Shown here: one piece after another, positions 50,301 through 60,825 of the stretch
How positions within the stretch are numbered: the stretch's first letter is position 1
How the letters are laid out: each line of letters starts with the position of its first letter
DNA from: Apostichopus japonicus
Taxonomy: Eukaryota > Echinodermata > Holothuroidea > Aspidochirotida > Stichopodidae
Length of the DNA stretch: 64,000 bases
Assembly: GCF_037975245.1 (NCBI RefSeq)
Contig: NC_092568.1
Location: 32,832,501 to 32,896,500 of the forward strand
Direction of reading: 5' to 3'
Program-made: the position numbers and the translations under genes
The notes under the pieces: model-generated
What the model was told of the DNA's origin: nothing
The model's database searches: none
What the model saw: the letters and a program-made list of their open reading frames with translations, nothing else

Positions 50301-52138
50301 TTGTCGCCCGTCCTGGCAGATCTCGTCAAAATTCTGAGCGAGACCTTGAAGGAGACTTCGTTCTCTTGGAAGAACGTCCTCAGCCTACGACTCTATTATC
50401 CGCATCAACTGGTCAAACTGAAAGTCATTTCTTCAGGTAAAAGCTTTAGTTCCCGGATTTTGTTAAGAGTTCGAGGGTCAAGAAATGCAAGCATGTACAT
50501 TTCATTTAAGAGGGATAATAAAATATTACAAAAAAATTTTTTAATGGGCATTTTATTTTCTGGGGCATGCAAAGGGATATTACAAGATTGTTTATTAACG
50601 GCATGTATTCCAGTATCGTAAAAAGTGATTGTACGAAGGCTTTTAGGGGATATATTCCAGTGAATACAAGGGGATATTACAAAAAGTATTGAAAGTGAAA
50701 CTGTTATACTATCCAAACATAGATGTAACAAATCAGCTGTATTAGACAACGGTCACACGTATAAAATTGCATCTTCCGACCATCGTTTCTTAACTATAGT
50801 CCGACCATATTCAACTAACTACGGTAGCCGTCACACATACTCACACGACTTTGTAATATATTCAGACGATCATTATTCGCGGACACATGCGTCAGTGAGT
50901 TAATTATGCTTTTGCAAAGCTATCATGCGCAGTTGCGTTGGGTCGGTCAAGGGTCACGGTTTTCACGATGTTTTGCGGGGTTTTAGTTGTAAGTAGTAGA
51001 TGATGTCATTGTTTACGCTAAAATGCATAGTTGGACAATGCAATTGCGGTCACACGCATGGTTCTTCCTGCTAACGGTGGTCGGACCATGGTTAATTCGG
51101 GGCTAACGATGCTAATTACCATCTTTAGTGGACGATGGTCGGACGATTGTCAGACCATAGTAGAGAGCGGTCACACGCAAACCGTGGTCGGACCATGGTT
51201 ATGTCTGAAAAAAATGTATGTGTGACTGGGGTCTAAGTCTTAGTCTTATTGTTGCTATCCAGCAGTAGTGGTAAATAATTCTTGTGTTCATATATATCTT
51301 GAGTTGCTGTTATTGTTTTGTGGTAGACTATAACCTTTGGATTTTTGCGAACTTTTTTTAATCGTTTCATTATCTTTGGGAAATTCTACTAAATAGCGAG
51401 GCTCAATTTATTAAGAGTGACGAGATGTGATGTTAAATAAATAATCACTCTCAATTACTTTTGTTCAGAGACACCAGTTGTAGTTTAGTATCTTTTTAGT
51501 AGCTGTGTATGGATATTAAATTAACCCTACATTGGCAGAGAAATGTCAGCCTTTATTAACCAGACTAGGTACCTTGCACTAACAATTCATAGCACTCACA
51601 GGTTACATCAACACCACTAACACCAACCACCAACACCAACAAACCTTCAAAACCCATTGTATCTGCAGATGAGTCAGATAACTGTATAGTACCCCCAAAC
51701 CAGACACACTCTAGATTCCAACTGAACCGTAAATACCAGACCAGGCTAACAGCCAGCCACAAACAGAGACAAAACCGACTTATTTACTTTGAATTGACGA
51801 AGGAGCAGTAGATTAATCAAATTAATCGGTCTTGCTAGTGTTTATGTTACAAACTAGACATTTTTTAGATGATTGCATTTATAGATAAGATATATAGATA
51901 AGATATGGGATGAATCAGATAATTTAGGATTTGTTGTTGTTTATTTGTTGCTGTTCAATTTTAGTATTTTCATTCTTCTTCTTCTACTTCTTCAGTTCTT
52001 TGTGCTGCCATAAGATGTTACACTGACGAGTCACCGGCCGTAACTTGCATCCCTGTTAAGGGGCTCGATACAGGACAAATTATGTCGTTGTGCGTACATC
52101 TTCAGGACCAAGGTCAAGAAGAAGAAGATGACCCTTGA
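32302..52138 (+). CDS. DPH6: Diphthine-ammonia ligase, long form with two RidA-like domains
   Basis: Seventeen coding exons: 32302-32324, 36585-36676, 37551-37735, 38267-38340, 39548-39666, 40437-40498, 41048-41139, 42415-42508, 43318-43489, 44573-44689, 45517-45646, 46542-46707, 47353-47592, 48648-48765, 49568-49663, 50272-50436 and 51996-52138 (TGA). Every phase matches, giving 695 aa. Residues 1-247 form the ATP-pyrophosphatase ligase: PP-loop SGGKDS at 8-13, ELDSYMFQTVGHHAI in exon 3, GDEVEDLY, and CGEGGEYETFTLDCP at 194-208. The enzyme amidates diphthine on eEF2 to diphthamide using ATP and ammonium, in the cytosol. After a linker (about 248-304), two RidA/YjgF-like domains follow, roughly 305-400 and 427-560. 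The second starts with HWAPANVGPYSQ, a typical RidA opening. Human DPH6 (~267 aa) lacks this C-terminal half; the yeast enzyme (~685 aa) has it. The tiny first exon supplies MKVVALI plus two bases of Ser8. Confidence 0.95.
32514..32540. repeat. Single palindromic unit related to the 35.1-kb minisatellite
   Basis: TTATTCGCAGGGCAGCC followed by CGGCGAATAA is an imperfect 27-bp palindrome. The same core, TATTCGCAGGGC with GCCCTGCGAATA, makes up the five-unit array at 35086-35311. A degraded further copy, TTATTCACAGGGCTGTG, follows at about 32555-32571. Confidence 0.7.
33352..33787. mobile_element. hAT-like MITE, 436 bp
   Basis: An 8-bp target-site duplication ACTACACA (33344-33351 and 33788-33795) flanks the element. 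Its ends are CATAGGCGTAGG and, reversed, CAAAGGCGTAGG, an 11 of 12 match. A G-rich and C-rich pair lies just inside the left end. It contains a GCGCGC-rich segment near 33700-33720 and no coding region. It is nested within a larger repeat in DPH6 intron 1. Confidence 0.82.
34452..34590. repeat. Polypyrimidine tract
   Basis: Almost pure C and T on the plus strand (TTCTCC, TTTCCC and CTTTTC words) for about 130 bp. It gives a false Lys/Arg/Glu-rich frame on the minus strand. A C-rich run and the right end of the inverted-repeat element follow. Confidence 0.85.
35086..35311. repeat. 42-bp minisatellite, five units
   Basis: Five 42-bp units, each AATAAGGTGTATGTGTCTGG or a variant followed by a palindromic TATTCGCAGGGCTGCCCTG core, run head to tail. 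Because 42 is divisible by 3, an open frame spans the array, but it reads as a pure repeat (NKVYVSGYSQGCP) with no splice support. It lies in DPH6 intron 1. Confidence 0.9.
36900..37320. repeat. Possible degenerate interspersed repeat in DPH6 intron 2
   Basis: Segments such as CTGTATAGCTCCTTACAAAATC with CTCAAAGTACTTTACATCAG, and later AAGATGAGTTTTCAGTACTT, have the look of a widespread animal repeat tail (tatagcgcctt...caaagcgctttaca). This is pattern memory and not an alignment; boundaries are uncertain. Confidence 0.3.
38894..39332. mobile_element. hAT-like MITE, 439 bp
   Basis: A perfect 16-bp terminal inverted repeat, CAGGGTTGTCCAACCT and its reverse complement, is flanked by the 8-bp direct repeat AATTAGAG (38886-38893 and 39333-39340). 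The left subterminal region is rich in CGGCCCGC. The interior around 39120-39165 (CACGCGCCAACCTACGGTGG) resembles a segment of the 16353 element. No coding region. It lies in DPH6 intron 4. Confidence 0.93.
47688..48010. mobile_element. Fold-back insertion in DPH6 intron 13
   Basis: About 110 bp (47700-47820) is followed almost at once by a diverged reverse-complement copy (about 47825-47945). GGGCCTGACATTTTTATCC pairs with GAATTGAAACGTCAGGCCC at the base. Identical 13-nt sequences TGTTGTAGACTTT lie at 47675-47687 and 48011-48023, consistent with a target-site duplication. It may be two SINE-like units inserted in opposite orientation or a fold-back transposon. Confidence 0.6.
50743..51234. 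mobile_element. TA-flanked MITE with GGTCGGACC motifs
   Basis: The left end GACAACGGTCACACGTA and right end TATGTGTGACTGGGGTC are inverted repeats matching at most positions, each flanked by TA. Inside, the palindromic GGTCGGACCATGGTT occurs twice exactly and in several degenerate forms, as subterminal repeats often do in MITEs. No coding region. It lies in DPH6 intron 16. The TA duplication would suit a Tc1/mariner-type element. Confidence 0.62.
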
Positions 52139-54306
52139 CCTGGTATGTCTTCAGTTGTAAGTTTGAGAAGAAAAAACATGTTCTAATAAAAAACAAAAAA
52201 AAGGGTCGCCAAGTTTATCTACAGGAATAAAAACCTCACAATTCTTTCCTTACAAAGCAAATTTCTGTGGTTGCATGTGTCCCACTGTTTTGTTATCAGG
52301 TAGAAAAAAAAAACAGCTAGTTATTGATTGCCATGAGAGAAGTTAATAAAAGGGTGTTATTTCCTGGTTTCAGTGTAGGAATTGAAACTGTTTTGAGTTC
52401 TTTTAATGATTTGTTTGCTGCAGTTTCAATAATATTTAAACTAAATTAAATGAATTTTATTGAAGAGAATATATGGCTCATATCTACGCTACTCTACAAC
52501 AATTGTACTATTATTTTTTAGTAATACCTATCAAATACATCCCTCCCCCCCCCCTCCCCACGTCCTTGAACAACCCATATGTAAACAGAAGAACATCAGG
52601 CTACCTTTAATATGTCACCAGAGAATTGTTGACATCAGTATTTTGGCACAGACTTTACTACTCAAAGAGTTTTGTTTGCACTTTCCAAGGCTTTTATTTC
52701 ATTGATACGAACGGGGAAGTGAGAGCTCGAGTCCAAGAGAAATGTCGTTGCTCTTATTATAACAAACTCCTATTTATTCTGAACTCATTGTTATCTTAAA
52801 AAATAAACCGTTCAACGATTCAGAGAATTGCATATTTGTGGTGTACATAATGTAGGGCAAGCAAACAGTTGTTATGTTGATCCAGCAAGTTAAGTCAACA
52901 AGTTTGTCCTGTTTATATCATGATAGGGTGTTATAAGATGACAAATAGCAAAGACTGTCTGTTTGCAATAAATTATCATATTTAAGTTAGCCTTTAACTT
53001 GTCGTTCGAGTTCACTTCCTCCATCGCAAATGTTCCTGGTTTTGCTGAAACCACATTTAAACAGCAACAAGAACACTCTGGGTTGTAATTCTTGAAGCCT
53101 GCCACCTATTAATTAACCGTAGGTGAAGTTGGTCCAATTCATATACCTACAAAACACGGGGTAAATTCTTGAAGCCTGTCACAAATAAGGATAGGTTGGG
53201 TGAAGTTGAGATGTGAAAATGGTCTTTGACTACAAGATTCTTTAATGGAATGACAGCAAAGTCTTGCCTGTGACCAAACTGTGACTTTAATCGTCCACGT
53301 CACATTTCGTTAATCTTTTAGAAATTCCACTTATGAGGTAATTTTTAAGACCTATCTGGTGTTGAAAAAGTGTAGGCATATGTTAAGTGGTTATTTATTT
53401 ATTTATTTATTTGTTTTAGTTTTTAAATATAAACAGACTTTTTGTGTAGGTATTAAAACCCTGCATGATGAAACATCAATAAACGTTGAATGGCGATATT
53501 TTGAATCATTCACCAGTACCTGGCATATGAAGATATGTGAAGTATAAACTACTGCATGTAAGTGATATAGAATTAACAACACATTGTGGTAAACTTCACA
53601 ATTTTCAAGTGACTACTTAATCCAACATTTTACGAAGAGTTTAGGGGAATCAGGGGTGAGCTTGTGGCTCCTTTGCGGTGTTTGGGGGAGGGGGAGTTGG
53701 GGATCACCTAGGAGATGTGATGTCATTTTGTCATTCAGAGAGGCTTATTATTTGGAAATTTTCGAGAAAAGAAAGAAAAGAGAGTGGCTTTATATGTGTC
53801 TCTGACTTGGATGGAAATACATGGCTTTTGAAACAAAGTAAAGTTAATATAAAATTTGTCATGATGCATCATGCGACACCTGTCTTAAACTTTGCATAAT
53901 TAAAGCTTTCCACTCGACAACTATTGTCTTAATGCAGCTACTGTCGTTATCTCCACTATGAATGCATGATCACAACAAATATGTTTTTTATAATTTATTG
54001 TAATTTTTTTTTGACGTAGATGTGATATGTATACTTCAAAATCTGTAACTAGTTGAGACAAATATCAGCATCTTCACGGTGGTCAACGACAATGACTCAG
54101 ATAAAAACCTTTAGCAATTCTATTTTTCCTCTCATATTCTGGGCCGACTTTGTCATTATTAACTTACTTTTTGGTTTTACTACTTTTTGTTGAAAATAAT
54201 CTTTACCTTAAGTTCTGTGTATGCTTGATTTATGCATATGTCTTGATGGGGTATGATGGCCAAATCTCATCCATTTTTGCCATGAACTATATTTTTTTTA
54301 GTTTAT
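52139..54306. other. 3' flank of DPH6, no further gene recognised
   Basis: AT-rich DNA that probably contains the DPH6 3' untranslated region. C-rich runs lie near 52541-52560 and a (TTTA)n microsatellite near 53391-53411. CTTGAAGCCTG followed by CCAC or TCAC occurs at 53093-53106 and 53168-53181, part of a short local repeat. No exon was recognised. Confidence 0.4.
52185..52190 (+). terminator. Candidate polyadenylation signal of DPH6
   Basis: AATAAA lies 47 nt after the TGA stop, followed by A-rich DNA. Another AATAAA lies near 52346. Either could define the transcript end. Confidence 0.4.
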
Positions 54307-55096
54307 ATGTTTTGTACGTTGCCCCCACACGTGGACAGATTATAGGGTGTGCAGTGTCTTTATCTTCTTGAAACGTCTTTTTATTAGCTCAAGAATAACA
54401 ACCACACACACCTGTTTGACAACATGATCTAATCAGCCAACACCCTTGCCATTGAATTGATTGTTGTTTGCTTATTGTTGTTCCACACATGTGACTAAGT
54501 CAGATCTATATACTCCGAAACAACTGCTGTTCTCGTAAAGGAAGTTCCTAAGACAAATAGACTCTTGGTTGATCCACGCACTCAGTAATCAATAGAGTGT
54601 CTGTACTAGGAAATGCCATGGCATGACTCATTTGAGTTCTGATAAATCTATTTGTTATTATTTTTATTTTGTAATCTGAGTGATCATGTGAGTAAACAAA
54701 GATGTTTTGTACGTTGCCCCCACACGTGGACAGATATATAGGGTGTGCAGTGTCTTTATCTTCTTCAAACGTCTTTTTATTAGCTCAAGAATAACAACCA
54801 CACACACCTGTTTAACAACATGATCTAATCAGCCAACACCCTTGCCATTGAATTGATTGTTCTTTGCATATTTTTGTTCCACACATGTGACTAAGTCAGA
54901 TATATACTCCGAAACAACTGCTGTTCTTGTAAAGGAAGTTCCTAAGACAAATAGACTCTTGGTGATCCTTGCACTCAGTAATCAATAGAGTGTCTGTACT
55001 AGGAAATGCCATGGCATGACTCATTTGAGTTCTGATAAATCTATTTGTTATTATTTTTATTTTGTAATCTGAGTGATCATGTGAGTAAACAAAGAT
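54307..55096. repeat. 395-bp tandem duplication
   Basis: Copy 1 runs 54307-54701 and copy 2 runs 54702-55096. They are nearly identical throughout, with differences such as ATTATAGGG against ATATATAGGG and TTGTTTGC against TTCTTTGC. No coding potential is shared beyond chance frames. High identity points to a recent event. Confidence 0.95.
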
Positions 55097-56380
55097 AAAT
55101 TTTAACTTTTGTGTGTCTTGATAGTTATCTCTGTTATCAATATTTGCTTCTTTCTTTTGCTTTGTGGGGGGGGGGGGTTCCTTTTGGTTTTGGAAATTCA
55201 ATTATTCATGGACATTGTGAGACAAGAAGACAGAGCATACTTAATAGTTTGTTATGGTAATATGAACAGAGTTGTAGTTAAAAATAAAAGTGTCTGGCAA
55301 CAATTGTGTGAGCAAATCTCAGGTGAGGGTTAAAAGGCATTTTAATTGGCAATGTGTACAGCTGTAGATTATACACAGGAAAAGAACAAAACAAGCATTT
55401 CTTTGCTTTCTTGAAGTTCAGGGAGGTAATGTTGTGCTCTTTTCTTATTTGTGGGGGGGGGGTGGGCGAGGGGGGACATGTGGACAAATCATTGCAACAA
55501 ATGTATGTTATGTTTGCCATATTGAAGTATTCAGGACAACCTAATGTTTCTGTATCATGATTATGTAAATGTTTTCTACCAGAGCCATGTTTTGGTAACT
55601 CAATCCAAACCACCTACCTACTCACCTACTGCCCTAGAAAGTCATAAAAGTGGAGTCAAATCGGTAGCAATTTTTCACACCAAATGATATACTTCCATTA
55701 ATATGTGTCACCATGCAACATCTGAAGCCACAAGAAAAGGGGCAAAGAATAGAGAGAATTCATATTTGGTAGCGTGTCTTAAACAGATGTTGCCATGTTG
55801 GTATAGTACTTTTACTCGGCCCTGATATGTCTTCGATCGGTTACAAGACAGTGCCCCACTGTTGCTTCAGGCTTGTCAAATGATTTAAGTATGGTTAGTC
55901 GGTACCAAAGAGCCAGTGTTTCAACTAGTCGAAGACATTGCCAACATTTTGTAGGGATTGAAGGAGGGTCATTTGCAAATGCTTATTTATATATTTATGT
56001 ATTTGTTTATGCATTCATTAATGAATGCATTCATTCATTCATGCACATCATCATTCATTCAATCATATTTCCATTTATTTATTTACTCATTCATGCATTC
56101 ATCATTCATTCATTCATTTATTGTATTTGTTAAACTTTGCGATGCCATTCCGTTGAACGTGAAGAAGTATTTGTCACAAATTTTTACATTTCTTCTCTTA
56201 TTTACATGTGATTTTTATACTTAAATTGAACAGCCTGCCAGCCACATTGAGACTCGATTTTATTAATTGTTCACCCATTGTAACTCTCGTTTAGTGCAGA
56301 TTCAATTATGCTATCTTATTTTGATTGTTACTCCATAAAAAGGTTTGCTCAAATTATCAGACCAAGCTGCTTGTTTAAGT
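55097..56380. other. Gene-free stretch with G runs and (CATT)n microsatellite
   Basis: G runs lie at 55165-55175 and 55453-55475. A degenerate (CATT)n/(ATTC)n microsatellite spans about 56010-56120, giving false His/Ser/Phe-rich frames. No exon was recognised. Confidence 0.5.
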
Positions 56381-56383
56381 TCC

Positions 56384-56387
<4 letters not shown>

Positions 56388-56458
<71 letters not shown>

Positions 56459-56721
56459 CATTATCTCTACATAGGGTATCCTATAGCTTGGTCTATAAAG
56501 AGATAGGGTACCCTATATACATATAGGGTACCCTATATACATATAGGGTACCCTATATAGATATAGGGTTCCCTATATATCTATATATATATAGGATACC
56601 CTATATAGATATATGATACCCTATATAGAGATATGGTACACTATATAGATATAGGGTACCATATATAGATATGGGATACCCTATATAGATATAGGGTACC
56701 CTATATAGATATAGGGTACCT
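56388..56721. repeat. (AT)n tract followed by palindromic GGGTACCC repeat array
   Basis: About 65 bp of pure AT is followed by roughly 12 units of the palindrome ATAGGGTACCCTAT, mostly 22-24 bp apart and joined by ATAGAT or ACATAT spacers. Variants carry GATACC, GGTTCC or GGTACA. Each unit can form a cruciform. The array ends abruptly at about 56721 in a pyrimidine-rich segment. Confidence 0.93.
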
Positions 56722-58012
56722 TTTATTCACTTTACGACCTCTTCTATTCCTTCCTATACTTTTTTCATCATATTATTTTACTTTTTGCTGCATCTTAAGT
56801 TTTTATTAAGCCCTCGCTTCATTTTAGTTGTTAATTTGCTTTTTAAAATGCTTTTTCTGCTACTTTTTCTCCATCTTTTCATTCTGTTGTTCTTCATTTC
56901 CTTAAGTTTTTGCTATTTTGTTTACACTCGTTTAACTTTTAAGGGCCTCGGGAGATTATCACTCTTGCTAACCGAGTTTTACCCTTCTGTCAAAAGATTA
57001 CACATCATGTTTGGATTTCCTCTAAAACATATTTTCTTTATAAAAAAATATAAAAAAAAGCTCAGAAAAAGAAGTAAGATGGATGGCGTACCCTGCCCGA
57101 AACTGCGGGTTATTGGAGCGACTCCTTTAACTCAGAGATGAACAGTCTTGATGGACATTATTATGAGAATTAGCGTTGGAATTAAAAAAATATAATTAAT
57201 AAAATCAAAACAAGATTCTTGATGATGATCCTGTCATGATATCGCATAATTTCGTCCTTTATTTATATAGTGACGTCATGTGTGTGTGTGCACTCATATA
57301 ATATTTTGTAAATCTTCGATTTAGACAAACAATATCTTACAAAAGACTTTATGATCTCAAGCTCTGCAATTCTTTCTTCCCGTCAGATATTAGTCAGCCT
57401 AAATAAATATGTATTTCCTGGGATTACGCTATGATTTGTGTCATAAATTACTATGGGAATTCCCATGTTGTCAGTGCATGGCAATTGGCACGTTTGGTTA
57501 TAATAGCTTTCGCAAATACTCGCCCCCAAAAATAACAATCGTGCATTTGTGACGTTAATCTGTTCTGCGGACTCGATGAAAGGGGGCAAGGGGTGGGGAG
57601 AGCTCATATGGGACAATGTGTTTACGTATGGAAGATCACCACCCCACCCTCCACCCCTCTTCTGACCAAAATATCTCTTTGCACAATTTAGTAAATGCCA
57701 TAAAACAAATATAGCCTTATAACTTGCCATGGTAGTTTCCACACACAGTCATATACAAATACACCAGGGTGTGATGTTATGATATAATCACCACTGCCCC
57801 CCCCCCCCACAGGTTCTGCCCGTTAGCACGCCATTACTTCCATGTCATCCCCTCCCCCATTCCGGCGCCCTTGACTTGGACACGGAAGCTAGCAACAGAA
57901 GTGTGGATACCAGTCCGTACAAGTTAGTTGAACGTAACCGATCGTATCTACATACGTAATTATGCCTTACAGCCAATATGATCTCATATCGCCATGAGTG
58001 TATATATTTCAT
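56722..58012. other. Gene-free stretch
   Basis: A T-rich segment (56740-56960) gives a spurious hydrophobic frame. No exon was recognised. A C run lies at about 57797-57809. Confidence 0.4.
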
Positions 58013-58382
58013 CAAGGGCGTAGAAACCGGGGGGGCTGGGGGGCGCCAGCCCCCCAGTGAAAAATGTGGAGGGGCGGTAGTATCATTCCGCCCCCCCCCC
58101 CCCGCTTCGCAAGTCATAAAACCCCTTTTTCATTTCCAAATGAGAAAAAAAAATCTAATTTGGAGCACCAAATTGCATCTAAGGCCTGGTGAAAATACAA
58201 AATTAAGTTTACAAAATGGAGTGGGTGTTGAAATGTGCTATATTGCACCAAATTGCATCTGAGGCTATCTGGAAATCAAAACAAATCCAAAAAAATCCAA
58301 ATCCTTAGACCCCTTCCCCAGGCCGGCCATCAGTCTTCAGCCCCCCCCCCCCCCCACTCAAAAGTACCTTTCTACGCCACTG
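58013..58382. mobile_element. hAT-like MITE, 370 bp
   Basis: The left end CAAGGGCGTAGAAA and the reversed right end CAGTGGCGTAGAAA are inverted repeats (12 of 14 matching), flanked by the 8-bp direct repeat TATTTCAT (58005-58012 and 58383-58390). Long G and C runs lie just inside both ends. An internal short repeat, CACCAAATTGCATCT followed by AAGGC or GAGGC, occurs twice (about 58165 and 58246). No coding region. Confidence 0.88.
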
Positions 58383-58390
58383 TATTTCAT

Positions 58391-59874
58391 CATAACTGGT
58401 CACCTTCTCCAGAGTTTCTTCTATTTCTCTATATATTCAATTAACATCGTCTGTGCTTTGCATTAAGCCTTGTACTACCATGCACGTGAGTTTGCTATTT
58501 ATCTTTTGAAAGGGGAAATGAAATTTGTTTACTCTTTCAAATATCTTTTTTTTCTTTTTCTGAATACAACAGTATTGTTCCTTTCTGCATGTTTGTGCAA
58601 AGCCGACGATTGCTTGGAAAAGAAAACCTATTCTGTGTGAGGTGCGATTTACGTCGTTGTCAGTATGACCGTGTTCGTAGTAACTTAGTAAAAGGACATT
58701 GAACTTTCTGTCGTAAACAAGTTTACTAAATGACAGCAGCTTTATTTAGTCGCATCGTTAATAGGTATCACTTTTGTTGGGCTATCGGTATTGTTCGTGA
58801 ATCGTTGTGTGTAAGCTTGTATTGCACCAGGAAATAAAGTTATGATATACCAGTATACATAGACATTGACTTACAAGCTATCTAAGCAGGGACCGATCCA
58901 GGACTTTTAAGAAGTAGCGAGTGCGGTGGCATTTGAAGCCGACTCCCACGTGTCTAGTGAGGGGTGGGGGGGGGGGGGTCGGTTGGAGTCTTGGGAAGGG
59001 TCTTCTCGCAGATATAATTTATAGGTGAAATTATGCATTCTCAGGCATATGAATCATGTCTATAATAAGGTCTACATGCAAGGGTTGCTATAATAACTAT
59101 ATTTTACTGTTTGTTTTGTAGGGGTTGAAAAGAAGGAAGGCGGTTGTAACCCTCCCCCCACCCCCCCCCATCTCCCTTCTCATCGGTTTGTGCCTGCCAT
59201 GTGTAATAGGCATACCGAAGCGCATAAATTGAGTAGGCGTGTTGCGTCTGCCCAGTGCTTCAGAGTTTCATAAACTTGGGTTGTTACCTCTGTTCCCTTC
59301 CCCCTCCGTCCCCAACAAAGCAAACCCGTTTGTGATCAGAAAATAGGAAATATTTATACATTAAATTAATGTTCCCCTGTAGGATGGTGGGCGGGGGGGG
59401 GGGGGGGGCTAACATTTTTCCAGGTTGCCCATGACCGCTCACGCCTTCTCACAAATAATAATAACGTCGTTCCTTGCTGAACGTCGTCCAATGAATTTGT
59501 CATTTATTTCCCCTCCCGACTGACCCCTCCGAAAATCAGAATGCACCCATTGACACTATAGACTACGAACCGATACAAATATAAAGAACGATAGATATAC
59601 TTCTGTTTTATTTCGTTCGTTCGTTGTTTTTCTTTCTTTGTGAAAATATACATATATATTTCATAACTTGACTGAAATATTATTTACAGAATAGTACCTG
59701 CTGTGCCGCTTAAATACGGATTTCATTTTCTTCTTTGGCTATTTGATCTTTTTTTAAGTTTTGTCATTATGATTGTTTGCCAAAAAAAACTGACATATAG
59801 TTCTACTCCTGTCACAATCCAGTTACATTTGTATAAAAAAAAAACAGTTTAAAAAATTTCTATCACCAGTCTTT
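58391..59874. other. Gene-free stretch downstream of the minus-strand kinase
   Basis: G/C homopolymer runs occur near 58962-58979, 59152-59170 and 59392-59409. GGGACCGATCCAGGAC at 58889-58904 resembles an end of the local hAT-like families but has no partner. The 3' untranslated region of the kinase gene should lie just below 59875. Confidence 0.4.
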
Positions 59875-60825
59875 CTATGTGGTAGAACTCGTGGTAGCAA
59901 GCCACCTGTCACCCAAGACAGCCTGAATTGTGAATCTCCTGCCTGGATCTATCTCCAGCATACACTGGATCAACCTCTGACAATCCGGACTGATACGGTG
60001 ACGTGGTGCCCGCGGGAATTGTACCCCCGCCAGTTGAATCCGTAGGATTCTGGAAACGTTCTTTACGTCGTCACCAAACGGCATGAGACCGGTCGCGATG
60101 ATGAAGAGAACCACGCCCAACGCCCAGACGTCCGTTAAGAATGGATTATACGGGACAGATCTGATGATCTCTGGTGCCGCATACGCAGCAGATCCGCAGA
60201 AGGTACGACTCAGGTCATGACCGTGAAACTCCCGCACAAATCCGAAATCACTGAGTTTAATGTTTCTACCTACCGACAGCAGGAGATTTTCGCATTTGAC
60301 ATCGCGATGTACGATACCGCGGGCGTGCATGTACATGAGTGCGTGGCAGGTTTGCATGATCCATCGCTTAGCCATCGGTTCTCCGACTGATCCCTGGGAT
60401 CGAAACCGTACGTATTCCAGCACGTCACCCTCTTCAGCGTATTGCAGGATCATGTAAATTTTATTGTTTTGTTCAAAGACGTCGTAAGTTTCGATGATGT
60501 GTGGATGTCGTAGTGTCCTGACGATCGCCAGCTCTCGCGGTAAGAAATTCTGTTGGTAATCTTGTGGTGCTCGGCGTCTGTCAATGATTTTAATAGCATA
60601 CCGTGCGTTGACCTCTTTCTGCGATATACCGAGTTTGACTTTGGAGTAACTACCGTGTCCTAAGCTGTGTCTGACGATGTATCCTCTGGCCAATAAAACA
60701 TCCTTGTCACAGGATTGTCGCGAAGTTTGGGGCTTGCTGCTGGTGCTGTCACTTGTTTGCTGGTAGCGAGCTCCGGACTGGGGTGGCAGAGGTGATGGGT
60801 TGGAGTGAGCCATTGTAGATATCAT
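59875..60825 (-). CDS. TSSK-family serine/threonine kinase (uninterrupted CDS)
   Basis: A single open exon encodes 316 aa from the ATG at 60825 (or 312 from 60813) to the TAG at 59875. The frame stays open upstream to 61080, but those residues show no kinase similarity. A complete kinase domain covers about 49-309: glycine loop GHGSYSKVK, catalytic Lys79 (AIK), Glu98, HRDVKCEN with Asp175, DFG with Asp193, and an activation loop SRTFCGSAAYAAPE typical of testis-specific serine kinases. A C-terminal subdomain with DVWALGVVLF follows. In animals these kinases act in late spermatogenesis. The lack of introns matches vertebrate TSSK1/2, but the exact orthologue cannot be fixed by eye. All catalytic residues are present. 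It is divergent from the second kinase at 61870. Confidence 0.92.
   Translation of the reverse strand: MISTMAHSNPSPLPPQSGARYQQTSDSTSSKPQTSRQSCDKDVLLARGYIVRHSLGHGSYSKVKLGISQKEVNARYAIKIIDRRRAPQDYQQNFLPRELAIVRTLRHPHIIETYDVFEQNNKIYMILQYAEEGDVLEYVRFRSQGSVGEPMAKRWIMQTCHALMYMHARGIVHRDVKCENLLLSVGRNIKLSDFGFVREFHGHDLSRTFCGSAAYAAPEIIRSVPYNPFLTDVWALGVVLFIIATGLMPFGDDVKNVSRILRIQLAGVQFPRAPRHRISPDCQRLIQCMLEIDPGRRFTIQAVLGDRWLATTSSTT

Noticed and set aside
56785-57141. Hydrophobic open frame resembling a membrane protein
   Set aside because: T-rich DNA yields Phe/Leu/Ile by chance; no splice partners or family motifs.
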